Shown here: positions 5,769 through 13,254 of the stretch, in pieces | Position numbering within the stretch: the first letter of the stretch is position 1 | How the letters are laid out: each line of letters opens with the position of its first letter | Origin: an uncultured Stenotrophomonas sp. | GTDB taxonomy: Bacteria > Pseudomonadota > Gammaproteobacteria > Xanthomonadales > Xanthomonadaceae | Length of the DNA: 18,945 nucleotides | Reading direction: 5' to 3' | Assembly: GCA_946223375.1 (NCBI GenBank) | Contig: CAMICU010000053.1 | Span: 1-18,945 of the forward strand | The notes under the pieces: generated by a model | Told to the model about the DNA's origin: nothing | Seen by the model: only the letters and a program-made list of their open reading frames with translations | Databases searched by the model: none | Position numbers and translations under genes: made by a program

Positions 5769-8700
5769 AGAGCTGCGTGTTGCCATCGTGGATGGCCAGT
5801 CGTTGTATGACATCGACATCGAGCAGCCGTCGAAGGAACAGAAGAAGTCCAACATCTACAAGGGCCGGATCTTCCGCATCGAGCCCTCGCTGGAAGCGGC
5901 CTTCGTTGAATACGGTGGCGGCCGCCATGGCTTCCTGCCGCTGAAGGAAATCTCCCGCGATTACTTCCAGGCCGGTGTCGACCACAACAAGGCCGGCATC
6001 CGCGAACTGCTGAAGGAAGGCCAGGAGATCGTTGTCCAGGTCGACAAGGAAGAGCGTGGCAACAAGGGCGCCGCCCTGACCACGTTCATCTCGCTGGCCG
6101 GCCGCTACATGGTGCTGATGCCGAACTCGCCGAGCGCGGGCGGTGTCTCCCGTCGCATCGAGGGCGAAGACCGGGCCGCGCTGAAGGACGCCCTGGACAA
6201 GCTGAACATCCCCGACGACATGGGCGTGATCATCCGTACCGCCGGCGTCGGCCGCGATGCGGAAGAGCTGCAGTGGGATCTGGATTACCTGCTCAACGTC
6301 TGGCGCGCCATCGCCGAAGCCGCATTGAGCAAGCCGGCCCCGTTCCTGATCTACCAGGAATCGCGCCTGATCGTGCGCGCCCTGCGTGACTACCTGCGCT
6401 CGGACATCGGCGAGATCCTGGTCGACACCGAGGAGCTGTACGAGAACGCCCGCGAGTTCATGCAGCAGGTGATGCCGCAGACCCTGCGCAAGCTCAAGCA
6501 CTACAAGGACGACATCCCGCTGTTCAACCGCTTCCAGATCGAATCGCAGATCGAGGCGATCTACGAGCGCAACGTGCGCCTGCCCTCGGGCGGCTCGATC
6601 GTGGTTGACCAGACCGAAGCGCTGACCGCCATCGACGTGAACTCGGCCCGTGCCACCAAGGGCACCGACATCGAGGACACCGCGTTCCAGACCAACCTGG
6701 AGGCCGCCGAGGAAGTGGCCCGCCAGCTGCGCCTGCGCGACCTGGGCGGCCTGGTGGTCATCGACTTCATCGACATGTCCTCGAACAAGCACCAGCGCGA
6801 AGTCGAGAACCGCCTGCAGAACGCCCTCAAGTACGACCGCGCCCGCGTTCAGCTGGGCCGCATCTCGCGCTTCGGTCTGATGGAAATGAGCCGCCAGCGC
6901 CTGCGTCCGAGCCTGGGCGAATCCAGCCAGATCGTCTGCCCGCGCTGTGACGGCCAGGGCCGCATGCGCAGCATCGAGTCGCTGTCGCTGTCGATCATCC
7001 GCGTCGCCGAAGAGCACGCGATGAAGGAAAACACCGGACAGGTGCTGGTCCAGGCCCCGGTGGAGATCGCCAATTTCCTGCTCAACGAGAAGCGCAGCGC
7101 GCTGCGCGAGATCGAGACGCGCCACGATGCGCCGATCATCATCGTCGCCGACGAGCAGCTGCACACGCCGCATTACGAAGTCACCCGCCTGCGCGACAAC
7201 GAGCTGGGCGAGGAATCGGGCAAGCCCAGCTACCAGCGCGGCACCCCGCGCAAGCTGCCGGTGCATGCCCTGACCAAGGCACAGCTGAACATCCCGCCGG
7301 CACCGGCGGTCACCCACGTCAAGCACAGCCAGCCGGCCCCGGTCCGCGAGGTCCAGGAAGCCGCTCCGGCACCTGCGCCGGTGGTCGCACCGGTCGCTGC
7401 GCCGGCAGCCGGCGGCGTGATGGGCTGGCTCAAGCGCGTGTTCGGCGGCGAGCCGGCACCGGCCGCGCAGCCGGCACAGCCGCAGCGCCAGGAAGGCGGC
7501 CGCAGCCGCAATGACCGCAACGCACGTCGCGATGGCCGCGGCAACAACGGCCAGCAGGCCCGCAATGGCGGCAACGGTGGCAATGGCGGCAACGGCAACC
7601 GTCGCGAGGAACAGCGCCGGGACGAGCGCCGCGAGGACCGTCGCCAGGGCGGCAACAACGCCCAGCCGCAGGCCAACGCAGCGCAGCCGCAGAAGCCGCG
7701 CAACGAGCAGCAGGCGCAGCAGGGCAAGCCGCCGCGCGGCGAGCAGCCGCAACAGCAGCAGCCCAAGGCGCAGAAGCAGCCCAAGCAACCCAAGCCGCAG
7801 GACGCCGACAAGGCCTCCCCGCAGCAGGCACCGGCAGAGAAGCAGGCCCGCCAGCCGCAGGCCGAGACCGCCAAGCCGGTCGTGGCCGCTGCTGCCGTCG
7901 CTGCAGCACCGGTCGCCGCCGTCGTGGACGTGATCGTCCCCAACGATGCGCCGGTCAAGGAAAAGGCCGTCGCAGCCGACACTGCCGCACCGGTGGTGGT
8001 CGAGGACGCCAGCCCGGCGCTCACCGATGAGAACGCCGCCGGCATCGCCGGCGACGAGAGCACCGGCGAAGCGGGCAGCCGTCGTCGTCGCGGCCGTCGT
8101 GGTGGCCGTCGCCGTCGTCGTGGCAATGGTGAAGGCGCCGCTGCAGGCGAGATGCTGGGCACCGAAGAAGACGGCATCGAGGATCTGGATGATGGCGAAG
8201 GCAGCGAGGCCCCGGCCAAGTCCGCCAGCAGCCAGCCCGAGTTCGACTTCGATGACGAGCCGGCCAATGCGGCAAGCCCCGCCCCGGTGAAGACGGTGGA
8301 GACCAAGGCCACTGCCGTCGCCGTGCCGGCCGCGGCGGTCGCCGCCCCGGTCGTCGCCGCCGCCGACGTGGTCCCGGCCGACGTGGCCGTGGTCAGCAAC
8401 GCACCGGCCGCGAGCCCGGTGGTCGCCGCAGCCCCTGCCATCGAGCAGGCGGCCGCACCGGTCGTGGACGCCGCACCGGCGGTGGTTGCCGCTGACGCCG
8501 TCGCTGCGCCGGAAGCACCCGCAGCGATCAGCGAAGCACCGGCAACGGTCAGCGCCCCGGTCGTCGCCGTCGAGCCGGTCGCCGTGATCGACGCCACCCC
8601 GGTGGCCGAGGTCGCACCGGCGGTCGCAGCCGCAGCGGTGGTCGAGGCTGCACCCCTCGTCGAAGATGTCGCCGCGGACGCCGTGGTCGTTCCGGAAGCC

Positions 8701-8916
8701 GCTGCAGCTGTTGCTGACGTGGCCGCCGAAGTGTCGCCGGCAACCGCCGCGCCGGAGAATGGCCAGCTGTTCGGTCATGACGACGCGACCGGAAGCGCGC
8801 CGGCAAAGCCGCAGACACCGGAAGCACCGACCGATGCGGCCGCCAGCAGCGAGAGCGTGCCGGCACCGGCCGCACATCCGGAGGAAGTGGAAGAAGGCCA
8901 GTCGCGCAACGGCTGA
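5734..8916 (+). CDS. rne: Ribonuclease E
   Basis: The 1060-residue product is full-length RNase E, the endonuclease that starts mRNA decay and processes rRNA and tRNA, and the scaffold of the degradosome. The catalytic half (1 to about 510) has an S1 domain (about 38-120), the DNase I-like domain with metal ligands Asp301 (TAIDVNSARATKG) and Asp344 (VVIDFIDM), and the zinc-link CPRC (Cys402, Cys405). The tail is low complexity. A short amphipathic MGWLKRVFGG at 563-572 resembles the membrane-anchor segment A. An Arg/Asn/Gln-rich RNA-binding region (about 583-720) includes a GGN repeat (612-621). Next come a run of Arg (783-797), an acidic patch (about 808-850) and an Ala/Val-rich tail of over 150 residues. 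GAGGA lies 8 bases before the ATG. Partner-binding motifs in the tail could not be identified. Confidence 0.98.
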   Translation: MKRMLINATQAEELRVAIVDGQSLYDIDIEQPSKEQKKSNIYKGRIFRIEPSLEAAFVEYGGGRHGFLPLKEISRDYFQAGVDHNKAGIRELLKEGQEIVVQVDKEERGNKGAALTTFISLAGRYMVLMPNSPSAGGVSRRIEGEDRAALKDALDKLNIPDDMGVIIRTAGVGRDAEELQWDLDYLLNVWRAIAEAALSKPAPFLIYQESRLIVRALRDYLRSDIGEILVDTEELYENAREFMQQVMPQTLRKLKHYKDDIPLFNRFQIESQIEAIYERNVRLPSGGSIVVDQTEALTAIDVNSARATKGTDIEDTAFQTNLEAAEEVARQLRLRDLGGLVVIDFIDMSSNKHQREVENRLQNALKYDRARVQLGRISRFGLMEMSRQRLRPSLGESSQIVCPRCDGQGRMRSIESLSLSIIRVAEEHAMKENTGQVLVQAPVEIANFLLNEKRSALREIETRHDAPIIIVADEQLHTPHYEVTRLRDNELGEESGKPSYQRGTPRKLPVHALTKAQLNIPPAPAVTHVKHSQPAPVREVQEAAPAPAPVVAPVAAPAAGGVMGWLKRVFGGEPAPAAQPAQPQRQEGGRSRNDRNARRDGRGNNGQQARNGGNGGNGGNGNRREEQRRDERREDRRQGGNNAQPQANAAQPQKPRNEQQAQQGKPPRGEQPQQQQPKAQKQPKQPKPQDADKASPQQAPAEKQARQPQAETAKPVVAAAAVAAAPVAAVVDVIVPNDAPVKEKAVAADTAAPVVVEDASPALTDENAAGIAGDESTGEAGSRRRRGRRGGRRRRRGNGEGAAAGEMLGTEEDGIEDLDDGEGSEAPAKSASSQPEFDFDDEPANAASPAPVKTVETKATAVAVPAAAVAAPVVAAADVVPADVAVVSNAPAASPVVAAAPAIEQAAAPVVDAAPAVVAADAVAAPEAPAAISEAPATVSAPVVAVEPVAVIDATPVAEVAPAVAAAAVVEAAPLVEDVAADAVVVPEAAAAVADVAAEVSPATAAPENGQLFGHDDATGSAPAKPQTPEAPTDAAASSESVPAPAAHPEEVEEGQSRNG

Positions 8917-8933
8917 CCTGGCCCCACCCACCC

Positions 8934-8966
8934 AACAAAAAAGCGGCCATTGGCCGCTTTTTTGTT
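8934..8966. terminator. Bidirectional intrinsic terminator after rne
   Basis: A perfect inverted repeat: the 16-base arm 8934-8949 (AACAAAAAAGCGGCCA) is the reverse complement of 8951-8966, with one base between. The GC core GCGGCC/GGCCGC is flanked by A6 on the left and T6 on the right, so it can end transcription from either strand. It lies 18 bases after the rne stop. Confidence 0.93.
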
Positions 8967-8983
8967 GCCTCGGATTTCAGGGA

Positions 8984-9021
8984 AAACCGCGAATCGCCAC
9001 CATGATGGCGATTCGCGGTTT
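8984..9021 (-). terminator. Terminator of the GacA-like regulator gene
   Basis: A second perfect inverted repeat of 16 bases (8984-8999 with 9006-9021) and a 6-base loop, 25 bases past the stop of the minus-strand regulator. On the minus strand the stem ends in GGTTT and is followed by one more T and then CC, a short T-run. It is separate from the rne terminator 17 bases away, so each convergent gene has its own stem. Confidence 0.75.
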
Positions 9022-9045
9022 GCGCTTGCCGCGAACTACGCCCGC

Positions 9046-9693
9046 TCAGATCGCACGTGACGGATCACCGACGCCGTACTGCCCGGCCAGCCGCGCCAAC
9101 GCGATGTTGTCGTGCACGCCGGTCTTCTGGAACAGCCGTGCCTTGTGCGTGTTGACGGTCTTGGCACTGAGGCTCAGGCGCCGCGCGATCTCCTCCTGGC
9201 GGTGCCCCTGGATCAGCAGCAGCGCCACTTCCAGTTCGCGCGGCGACAGCACGTCGAACGGTGAACCGGTGCCCTCCAGGTTGGACAGCGCCAGGCTCTG
9301 CGCGATGCTGTTGGCCAGGTAGCGCTTGCCCAGTGCGACGTCATGGATCGCACGGATGAGCTCGCGCGAATCACCGGCCTTGCCGACATAGCCCGACGCC
9401 CCGGCTTCCAGCAGCCGCTTGGGCATCGGCCCGTCCTCCAGCACCGAAACAATGATCACCCGCGTGCCATGGTCGCCCTTGACGATGCGCTCGGTGATTT
9501 CCAGCCCGCTCAACCCGGGAAGATGCAGATCACACAGCACCACGTCCGGCTTGAGCCGACGGATCTGCGGCAGCGCGACTTCACCACTGTCCGCTTCCCC
9601 CACCACTTCGATATCGGTTTGACTGGACAGAATCATCCTGATGCCCGTACGCACCAGCGCATGGTCATCGATGAGAAAAACCTTGATGGTCAT
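9046..9693 (-). CDS. GacA/UvrY-like NarL-family response regulator
   Basis: The 215-residue product is a two-domain response regulator. The receiver (about 3-118) has the acidic pair Asp9/Asp10, the phosphoacceptor Asp55 (LCDLHLPG), Ser83 in the switch position and Lys105. A LuxR-type helix-turn-helix covers about 147-205 (LSPRELEVALLL, then LSAKTVNTHKARLFQKTGV). Over the whole length, including the linker RYLANSIAQSLALSNLE and SPF before the DNA-binding domain, it follows E. coli UvrY and pseudomonad GacA, which act with a BarA/GacS kinase to switch on small RNAs that titrate CsrA/RsmA. No partner kinase is nearby, as usual for this family. The start has a good ribosome-binding site, GGGGAG about 7 bases upstream. 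UvrY/GacA membership is by resemblance; a general NarL-type regulator remains possible. Confidence 0.9.
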   Translation of the reverse strand: MTIKVFLIDDHALVRTGIRMILSSQTDIEVVGEADSGEVALPQIRRLKPDVVLCDLHLPGLSGLEITERIVKGDHGTRVIIVSVLEDGPMPKRLLEAGASGYVGKAGDSRELIRAIHDVALGKRYLANSIAQSLALSNLEGTGSPFDVLSPRELEVALLLIQGHRQEEIARRLSLSAKTVNTHKARLFQKTGVHDNIALARLAGQYGVGDPSRAI

Positions 9694-9753
9694 GTAGCAC
9701 TCCCCTCAGCGAGGTGACAGTTGAAGCCTTGACCATTCCCGGAAGCCCGGGAT

Positions 9754-9773
9754 GAGGAGGCCACGGCCTCCTC
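9754..9773 (-). promoter_or_regulatory. Hairpin in the regulator's leader
   Basis: GAGGAGGCC (9754-9762) and GGCCTCCTC (9765-9773) are perfect reverse complements with two bases between, about 60 bases before the regulator ATG. A weaker neighbour, TCCCGG (9738-9743) with CCGGGA (9748-9753), abuts it. If transcription starts near 9793 both would be in the mRNA leader. Role unknown. Confidence 0.45.
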
Positions 9774-9799
9774 CGTCCCCCATGGCGAAGGCCGCGCGT

Positions 9800-9831
9800 A
9801 TTATCGACCAGAAGTGACCAGACCCGACCAG
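9800..9831 (-). promoter_or_regulatory. Putative regulator promoter with three phased GACCAG sites
   Basis: On the minus strand GATAAT (9805-9800) matches five of six -10 positions and would start a leader of about 100 bases for the GacA-like gene. No -35 consensus is present. In its place the plus strand carries GACCAG three times, at 9806, 9816 and 9826, exactly 10 bases apart. Helical phasing over the -35 region suggests protein binding, possibly an activator replacing a -35. Inference from pattern. Confidence 0.4.
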
Positions 9832-9964
9832 TTGCGGCCGGAACTCCTCAGATTAGTCACCCACATGGTGTCGGTACAACGCTGGAACCTGCTCCGACGT
9901 TGCGGTGACTACTATGTCGCCGGAGCAAAGACACCACCATCAGCCCACGTCTTCGATGCAAATA

Positions 9965-9986
9965 GGATTTTCCTGAGACAAAATCC
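9965..9986 (-). terminator. Stem-loop after the PAP2 gene
   Basis: GGATTTT (9965-9971) pairs perfectly with AAAATCC (9980-9986) around an 8-base loop, about 21 bases past the stop of the minus-strand PAP2 gene. On the minus strand it is followed by TATTTG. The stem is AT-rich and only 7 bases long, so it would be a weak terminator of the ispG-PAP2 transcript. Confidence 0.4.
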
Positions 9987-10007
9987 CTCGCACTGACAGG
10001 CAGTTAG

Positions 10008-10697
10008 CTAGGGCGCAGGCAACGACCAGCGGCGCCGGAACATGACCAGATAGACGCCCAGCACCCACACCAGCGCGGCGCACCATCCGCCGAGGATGTC
10101 CGACGGATAATGCACCCCCAGATAGACACGCGACAGCCCGACCAGGACCACGAACGCCACCGCCGCGGTCAGCGCCGGCCACCGCCAACGGGTGTTCCAG
10201 AGCAGCAGCAGCACCGTCAGCGCCAACGTCATCGACCCCATCGCATGACCACTGGGGAAGCTGAAGGTGCTTTCCGGCGCGACCGACTCCCACAGGCTCG
10301 GGCGCTCGCGCTGGAAGATCTGCTTGCTGCCCAGGTTCAACAGCGCCGAGCCTGCGAAGGCGGTCGCGGCGAACACCGTCTTGCGCCAGCGCCGCATCAG
10401 CAGCAGCACCAGCACGATCACGATGTCCACGGGGATCACCCCCCACTGGTAGCCCAGCTTGGACATCAGCACGAAGAAGCTGTTCAACCCCGGCGTGGCG
10501 AGCGCATGCATGCGCAGCAGCAACGCGTCATCGAAGTGGAATGCCTCGGCCTCGTGGATTTCGTCGGCCAGCGACACGAAACCTGCCAGCGGCAACAGCA
10601 CACCGACAAACAGCAGCAGCAGCCGCCAGGCATTGTGGGCCAGCCAGCGACGCAGACCGGCGGCTTCGCTCCGGGAATCAGCCGGAGCTTCGCGCAT
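10008..10697 (-). CDS. PAP2-family membrane phosphatase
   Basis: The 229-residue membrane protein has about six hydrophobic segments and the full PAP2 catalytic signature. This is K125 with RP at 132-133 (KQIFQRERP), PSGH at 148-151 and SR (189-190) with His196 and Asp200 (SRVYLGVHYPSD). Such enzymes remove phosphate from lipid phosphates or diphosphates on the periplasmic side, for example undecaprenyl diphosphate or phosphatidylglycerol phosphate; the sequence does not show which. I chose the ATG ending at 10697 because GAGAA lies a few bases upstream. The in-frame ATG at 10718 is possible and would add seven residues. Either start overlaps the 3' end of ispG (stop at 10678), so translation is probably coupled to an isoprenoid gene, which favours a prenyl-diphosphate substrate as a guess. 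Confidence 0.88.
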   Translation of the reverse strand: MREAPADSRSEAAGLRRWLAHNAWRLLLLFVGVLLPLAGFVSLADEIHEAEAFHFDDALLLRMHALATPGLNSFFVLMSKLGYQWGVIPVDIVIVLVLLLMRRWRKTVFAATAFAGSALLNLGSKQIFQRERPSLWESVAPESTFSFPSGHAMGSMTLALTVLLLLWNTRWRWPALTAAVAFVVLVGLSRVYLGVHYPSDILGGWCAALVWVLGVYLVMFRRRWSLPAP

Positions 10698-11943
10698 AGC
10701 GGTTCTCGACGTAATCATCGATCAACGCCACGAACTCCTGGGCGATGTTCTCGCCACGCAGCGTCACCTTCTTCTCACCATCGACGAACACCGGCGCCGC
10801 CGGCGTTTCACCGGTGCCGGGCAGCGAGATGCCGATGTTGGCATGACGCGATTCGCCCGGCCCGTTGACGATGCAGCCCATCACCGCCAGGGTCATGTTC
10901 TCCGCGCCCGGGTGGCTGACGCGCCATACCGGCATCTTCTCGCGCACATGGTTCTGCACCACCTTGGCCAGTTCCTGGAAGAACTCGGAGGTGGTCCGGC
11001 CGCAGCCCGGGCAGGCCGTCACCATCGGCGTGAAAGCACGCTGGCCGGTGGTCTGCAGCAGCTCCTGGGCGACGATGACTTCCTGGGTGCGCGCCTGCCC
11101 CGGCTCCGGGGTCAGCGAGATGCGGATGGTGTCGCCGATGCCTTCCTGCAGCAGCACCGCCAGCGCCGCCGAGGAGGCGACGATGCCCTTGCTGCCGATA
11201 CCGGCTTCGGTCAGGCCCAGGTGCAGGGCGAAGTCGGAACGGTTGGCGAGGTCGCGGTAGACCGCGATCAATTCCTGCACACCGCTGACCTTGGCCGACA
11301 GCACGATGCGCTCGCGCGGCAGGCCCAGCTCAACGGCGGTCTCGGCCGAATCCAGCGCCGAACGGATCAATGCCTCGCGCAGCACGCGGCCGGCATCCCA
11401 GGGCTGGGCGCGCTGGCTGTTCTCGTCCATCAACCGGGCCGCGAGCGCCTGGTCCAGCGACCCCCAGTTGGCACCGATGCGCACCGGCTTGTCGTACTTG
11501 ATCGCGAACTCGATCAGCTGCGCGAACTGGGTGTCCTTCTTCTTGCCGAAGCCGACATTGCCTGGATTGATGCGGTACTTGGCCAGCGCCTCGGCACAGG
11601 CCGGCTCCTGGCTGAGCAGCTGGTGGCCGTTGTAGTGGAAGTCACCGATCAGCGGCACCTCGATGCCCATCATCCGCAGCTTCTCGACGATGCGCGGGAT
11701 CGCCGCCGCCGACTCCGGGTTGTTGACGGTCAGGCGCACCATCTCCGAGCCGGCGCGCCACAGCTCGGCGACCTGCTTGACGCTGGCGGCGACGTCGGCG
11801 GTATCGGTGTTGGTCATCGACTGGACCACCACGGGGTTGCCACCGCCCACTTTCACTCCGCCGATTTCAACGGACCGGGTGATGCGGCGGGGCCACGCGC
11901 TGGCGTCGGTGGGCGGAGTCGGTCGGGTAACGGCGTCATGCAT
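10678..11943 (-). CDS. ispG: 4-hydroxy-3-methylbut-2-enyl diphosphate synthase (IspG)
   Basis: The 421-residue product is IspG (GcpE), the 4Fe-4S enzyme that reductively converts MEcPP to HMBPP in the methylerythritol phosphate route to isoprenoids. The cluster ligands are present: Cys311 and Cys314 (ACPGCGRTTSE) and Cys357 (MGCIVNGPGES), followed by the conserved Glu364. The N-terminal barrel carries the QSMTNTDTADV and GDFHYNGH stretches. I chose the ATG at 11943 (MHDAVTRP) over in-frame ATGs at 11952 and 11973. A TAAAAT box ends 7 bases before it and overlaps the 11952 ATG, and close relatives begin with the same residues. It overlaps the PAP2 gene and diverges from the sensor kinase gene. 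The cluster makes the enzyme oxygen-sensitive, which is notable beside a redox sensor. Confidence 0.97.
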   Translation of the reverse strand: MHDAVTRPTPPTDASAWPRRITRSVEIGGVKVGGGNPVVVQSMTNTDTADVAASVKQVAELWRAGSEMVRLTVNNPESAAAIPRIVEKLRMMGIEVPLIGDFHYNGHQLLSQEPACAEALAKYRINPGNVGFGKKKDTQFAQLIEFAIKYDKPVRIGANWGSLDQALAARLMDENSQRAQPWDAGRVLREALIRSALDSAETAVELGLPRERIVLSAKVSGVQELIAVYRDLANRSDFALHLGLTEAGIGSKGIVASSAALAVLLQEGIGDTIRISLTPEPGQARTQEVIVAQELLQTTGQRAFTPMVTACPGCGRTTSEFFQELAKVVQNHVREKMPVWRVSHPGAENMTLAVMGCIVNGPGESRHANIGISLPGTGETPAAPVFVDGEKKVTLRGENIAQEFVALIDDYVENRYARSSG

Positions 11944-11950
11944 GGTCGGC

Positions 11951-11956
11951 ATTTTA
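11951..11956 (-). promoter_or_regulatory. Putative ispG -10 box (leaderless start)
   Basis: The minus strand reads TAAAAT, five of six matches to TATAAT, 7 bases before the chosen ATG at 11943. No Shine-Dalgarno lies between. The -35 is not recognisable. A transcript from here would begin at or one base before the start codon. Confidence 0.5.
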
Positions 11957-11990
11957 CCGCGCCTGACGCCCACCCGGGATGAACCTTCCG

Positions 11991-12021
11991 TTGCCTGTCA
12001 GCCGCCCTGACCACTTACGAT
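11991..12021 (+). promoter_or_regulatory. Putative regB promoter (leaderless start)
   Basis: TTGCCT (11991-11996) and TACGAT (12016-12021) are -35-like and -10-like (four of six matches each) with a 19-base spacer. The ATG at 12028 lies 6 bases after the -10 and has no Shine-Dalgarno, so the mRNA would begin at the start codon. The spacing is longer than ideal. Confidence 0.4.
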
Positions 12022-12027
12022 TGCGCC

Positions 12028-13254
12028 ATGGACGCCACCGACACCTCCTTCCTCCGCACCCTGTGCAGCCTGCGCTGGCTGGCCACCGCCGGCCAGGCCG
12101 CCACCATCCTGGTCGCCAGCGGCCTGCTCGGGCTGGAACTGCCGCTGCTGCCGTTATGGAGCGGCGTGCTGGTGCTGGCCCTGTTCAACCTGTACGTGCA
12201 GCTGCGCGTGCACGACAGCAACCCGGCGCCGGTCACCGCGTTCGGCCACATCCTGGTGGACGTCACCGTGCTGACCTGGATGGTCGGCTGGAGCGGCGGC
12301 ATCGCCAATCCGTTCGGTTCGCTGTTCCTGATCCTGATCGCGCTGGCGGCGCTGGCCCTGCCGCTGCGCTGGACCCACGCGGTGGCGGCCGCGTGTGTCG
12401 CCGGCTACGCGCTCAGCGCGGTGTTCGGGCTGCCCCTGCAGGGCGGCCACTTCGACTCGATGAGCCTGCACCTGTGGGGCGCGGCCGCCAACTTCCTGCT
12501 GTCCAGCGTGGTGGTGCTGGTGTTCTCCACCCGCCTGGCCGCGGCCCTGCGCGAACGCGAGAACCAGCTGGCGCTGCTGCGCGAACGCTTCGTCCGCAAC
12601 GAGGGCATCGTCGCCCTGGCCACCCACGCCGCCTCGGTCGCGCATGAGCTCAACACGCCACTGGCGACGATGACCCTGCTCACCGACGACATCGCCGAGC
12701 AGTGCGCGGACAACCCGGAGATGCGCGACGACCTGGAAACCCTGCGCGAGTTGCTGGTGCAGTGCCGCGAACGGGTGCTGGCGCTGGCGGCGCCGGCCGA
12801 GGGCGCCCGCAGCCGCGCGGCGGTAACGATCGGCAGCGTGCTGGAGCAATGGCGACTGGTGCGCCCGACCATCCAGCTGCGCCGCAACGCCAACGCACCG
12901 CTGCAGATGACCCTGGACCCCGGGGTTGGCCACCTGCTGCAGGTGCTGCTCAACAATGCCGCCGATGCCGGCGAGTTCAGCGGCCGGCCACAGGTCGATC
13001 TGGACATCCGCGTGCAGGATGGGCAGCTGTACGGCGAGGTGCGCGATTACGGCCCGGGCTTCAACGCCAACGATGCCGCCCTGCCCGGCACGCTGTTCAA
13101 CAGCAGCAAGACCGAGAGCATGGGTGTCGGCCTGGCCCTGTCCCATGCCACCATTGAACGCCTGCACGGCGAATTGTGGATGCGTCCGGCCGAAGGTCAG
13201 GGAGCGCGCGTCGGCTTTCGCCTGCCGCTGGACAACTCCGAGGTAAATGCATGA
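12028..13254 (+). CDS. regB: RegB/PrrB-type redox sensor histidine kinase
   Basis: The 408-residue kinase has about six membrane segments (roughly 17-168), a phosphoacceptor His206 in the box VAHELNTPLATM, and a GHKL ATPase domain: N box LLNNAADA (307-314), DYGPGF (340-345) and MGVGLALS (365-372). Two RegB hallmarks are present. GGIANPF (90-96) lies between the third and fourth membrane segments and matches the quinone-sensing GGXXNPF heptapeptide. Cys246 lies exactly 40 residues after the histidine, the spacing of His225 and redox-active Cys265 in Rhodobacter capsulatus RegB. So it should sense the quinone pool and thiol redox state and phosphorylate the next gene's product. The stop overlaps the regulator start as ATGA. 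No Shine-Dalgarno is seen at the start. Related names in other genera are PrrB, ActS and RoxS. Confidence 0.92.
   Translation: MDATDTSFLRTLCSLRWLATAGQAATILVASGLLGLELPLLPLWSGVLVLALFNLYVQLRVHDSNPAPVTAFGHILVDVTVLTWMVGWSGGIANPFGSLFLILIALAALALPLRWTHAVAAACVAGYALSAVFGLPLQGGHFDSMSLHLWGAAANFLLSSVVVLVFSTRLAAALRERENQLALLRERFVRNEGIVALATHAASVAHELNTPLATMTLLTDDIAEQCADNPEMRDDLETLRELLVQCRERVLALAAPAEGARSRAAVTIGSVLEQWRLVRPTIQLRRNANAPLQMTLDPGVGHLLQVLLNNAADAGEFSGRPQVDLDIRVQDGQLYGEVRDYGPGFNANDAALPGTLFNSSKTESMGVGLALSHATIERLHGELWMRPAEGQGARVGFRLPLDNSEVNA

Larger units (their letters stand above)
9694..10007. other. 314-base regulator/PAP2 intergenic region, no supported gene
   Basis: Both flanking genes read leftward, so this holds the end of the ispG-PAP2 transcript and the promoter region of the GacA-like regulator. 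Visible elements are the regulator's ribosome-binding site (about 9700-9706, minus), two short hairpins at 9738-9753 and 9754-9773, a possible promoter with a phased triple repeat at 9800-9831, and a stem-loop at 9965-9986. A 60-codon plus-strand frame (9814-9996, GTG start) has no Shine-Dalgarno or family resemblance and I do not call it. Confidence 0.6.

Noticed and set aside
8073..8130. Triplet expansion (CGT/CGC) in rne
   Set aside because: The arginine codons are mixed and interrupted by glycine codons, so this looks like selected basic composition rather than slippage.
5458..8931. A 1157-codon open frame antisense to rne
   Set aside because: It mirrors rne almost exactly, its translation is low-complexity His/Arg/Gly/Ala, and it has no family resemblance. 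Long antisense frames are expected opposite GC-rich, Ala/Val/Arg-rich genes; RNase E is unmistakable on the other strand.
9814..9996. 60-codon plus-strand frame in the intergenic region
   Set aside because: GTG start without Shine-Dalgarno and no family resemblance. It would begin inside the GACCAG repeats of a likely promoter.
10459..11982. 507-codon plus-strand frame opposite ispG
   Set aside because: IspG with its cluster cysteines is on the minus strand over the same bases; the plus-strand product is Arg/Gln/His-rich without motifs.
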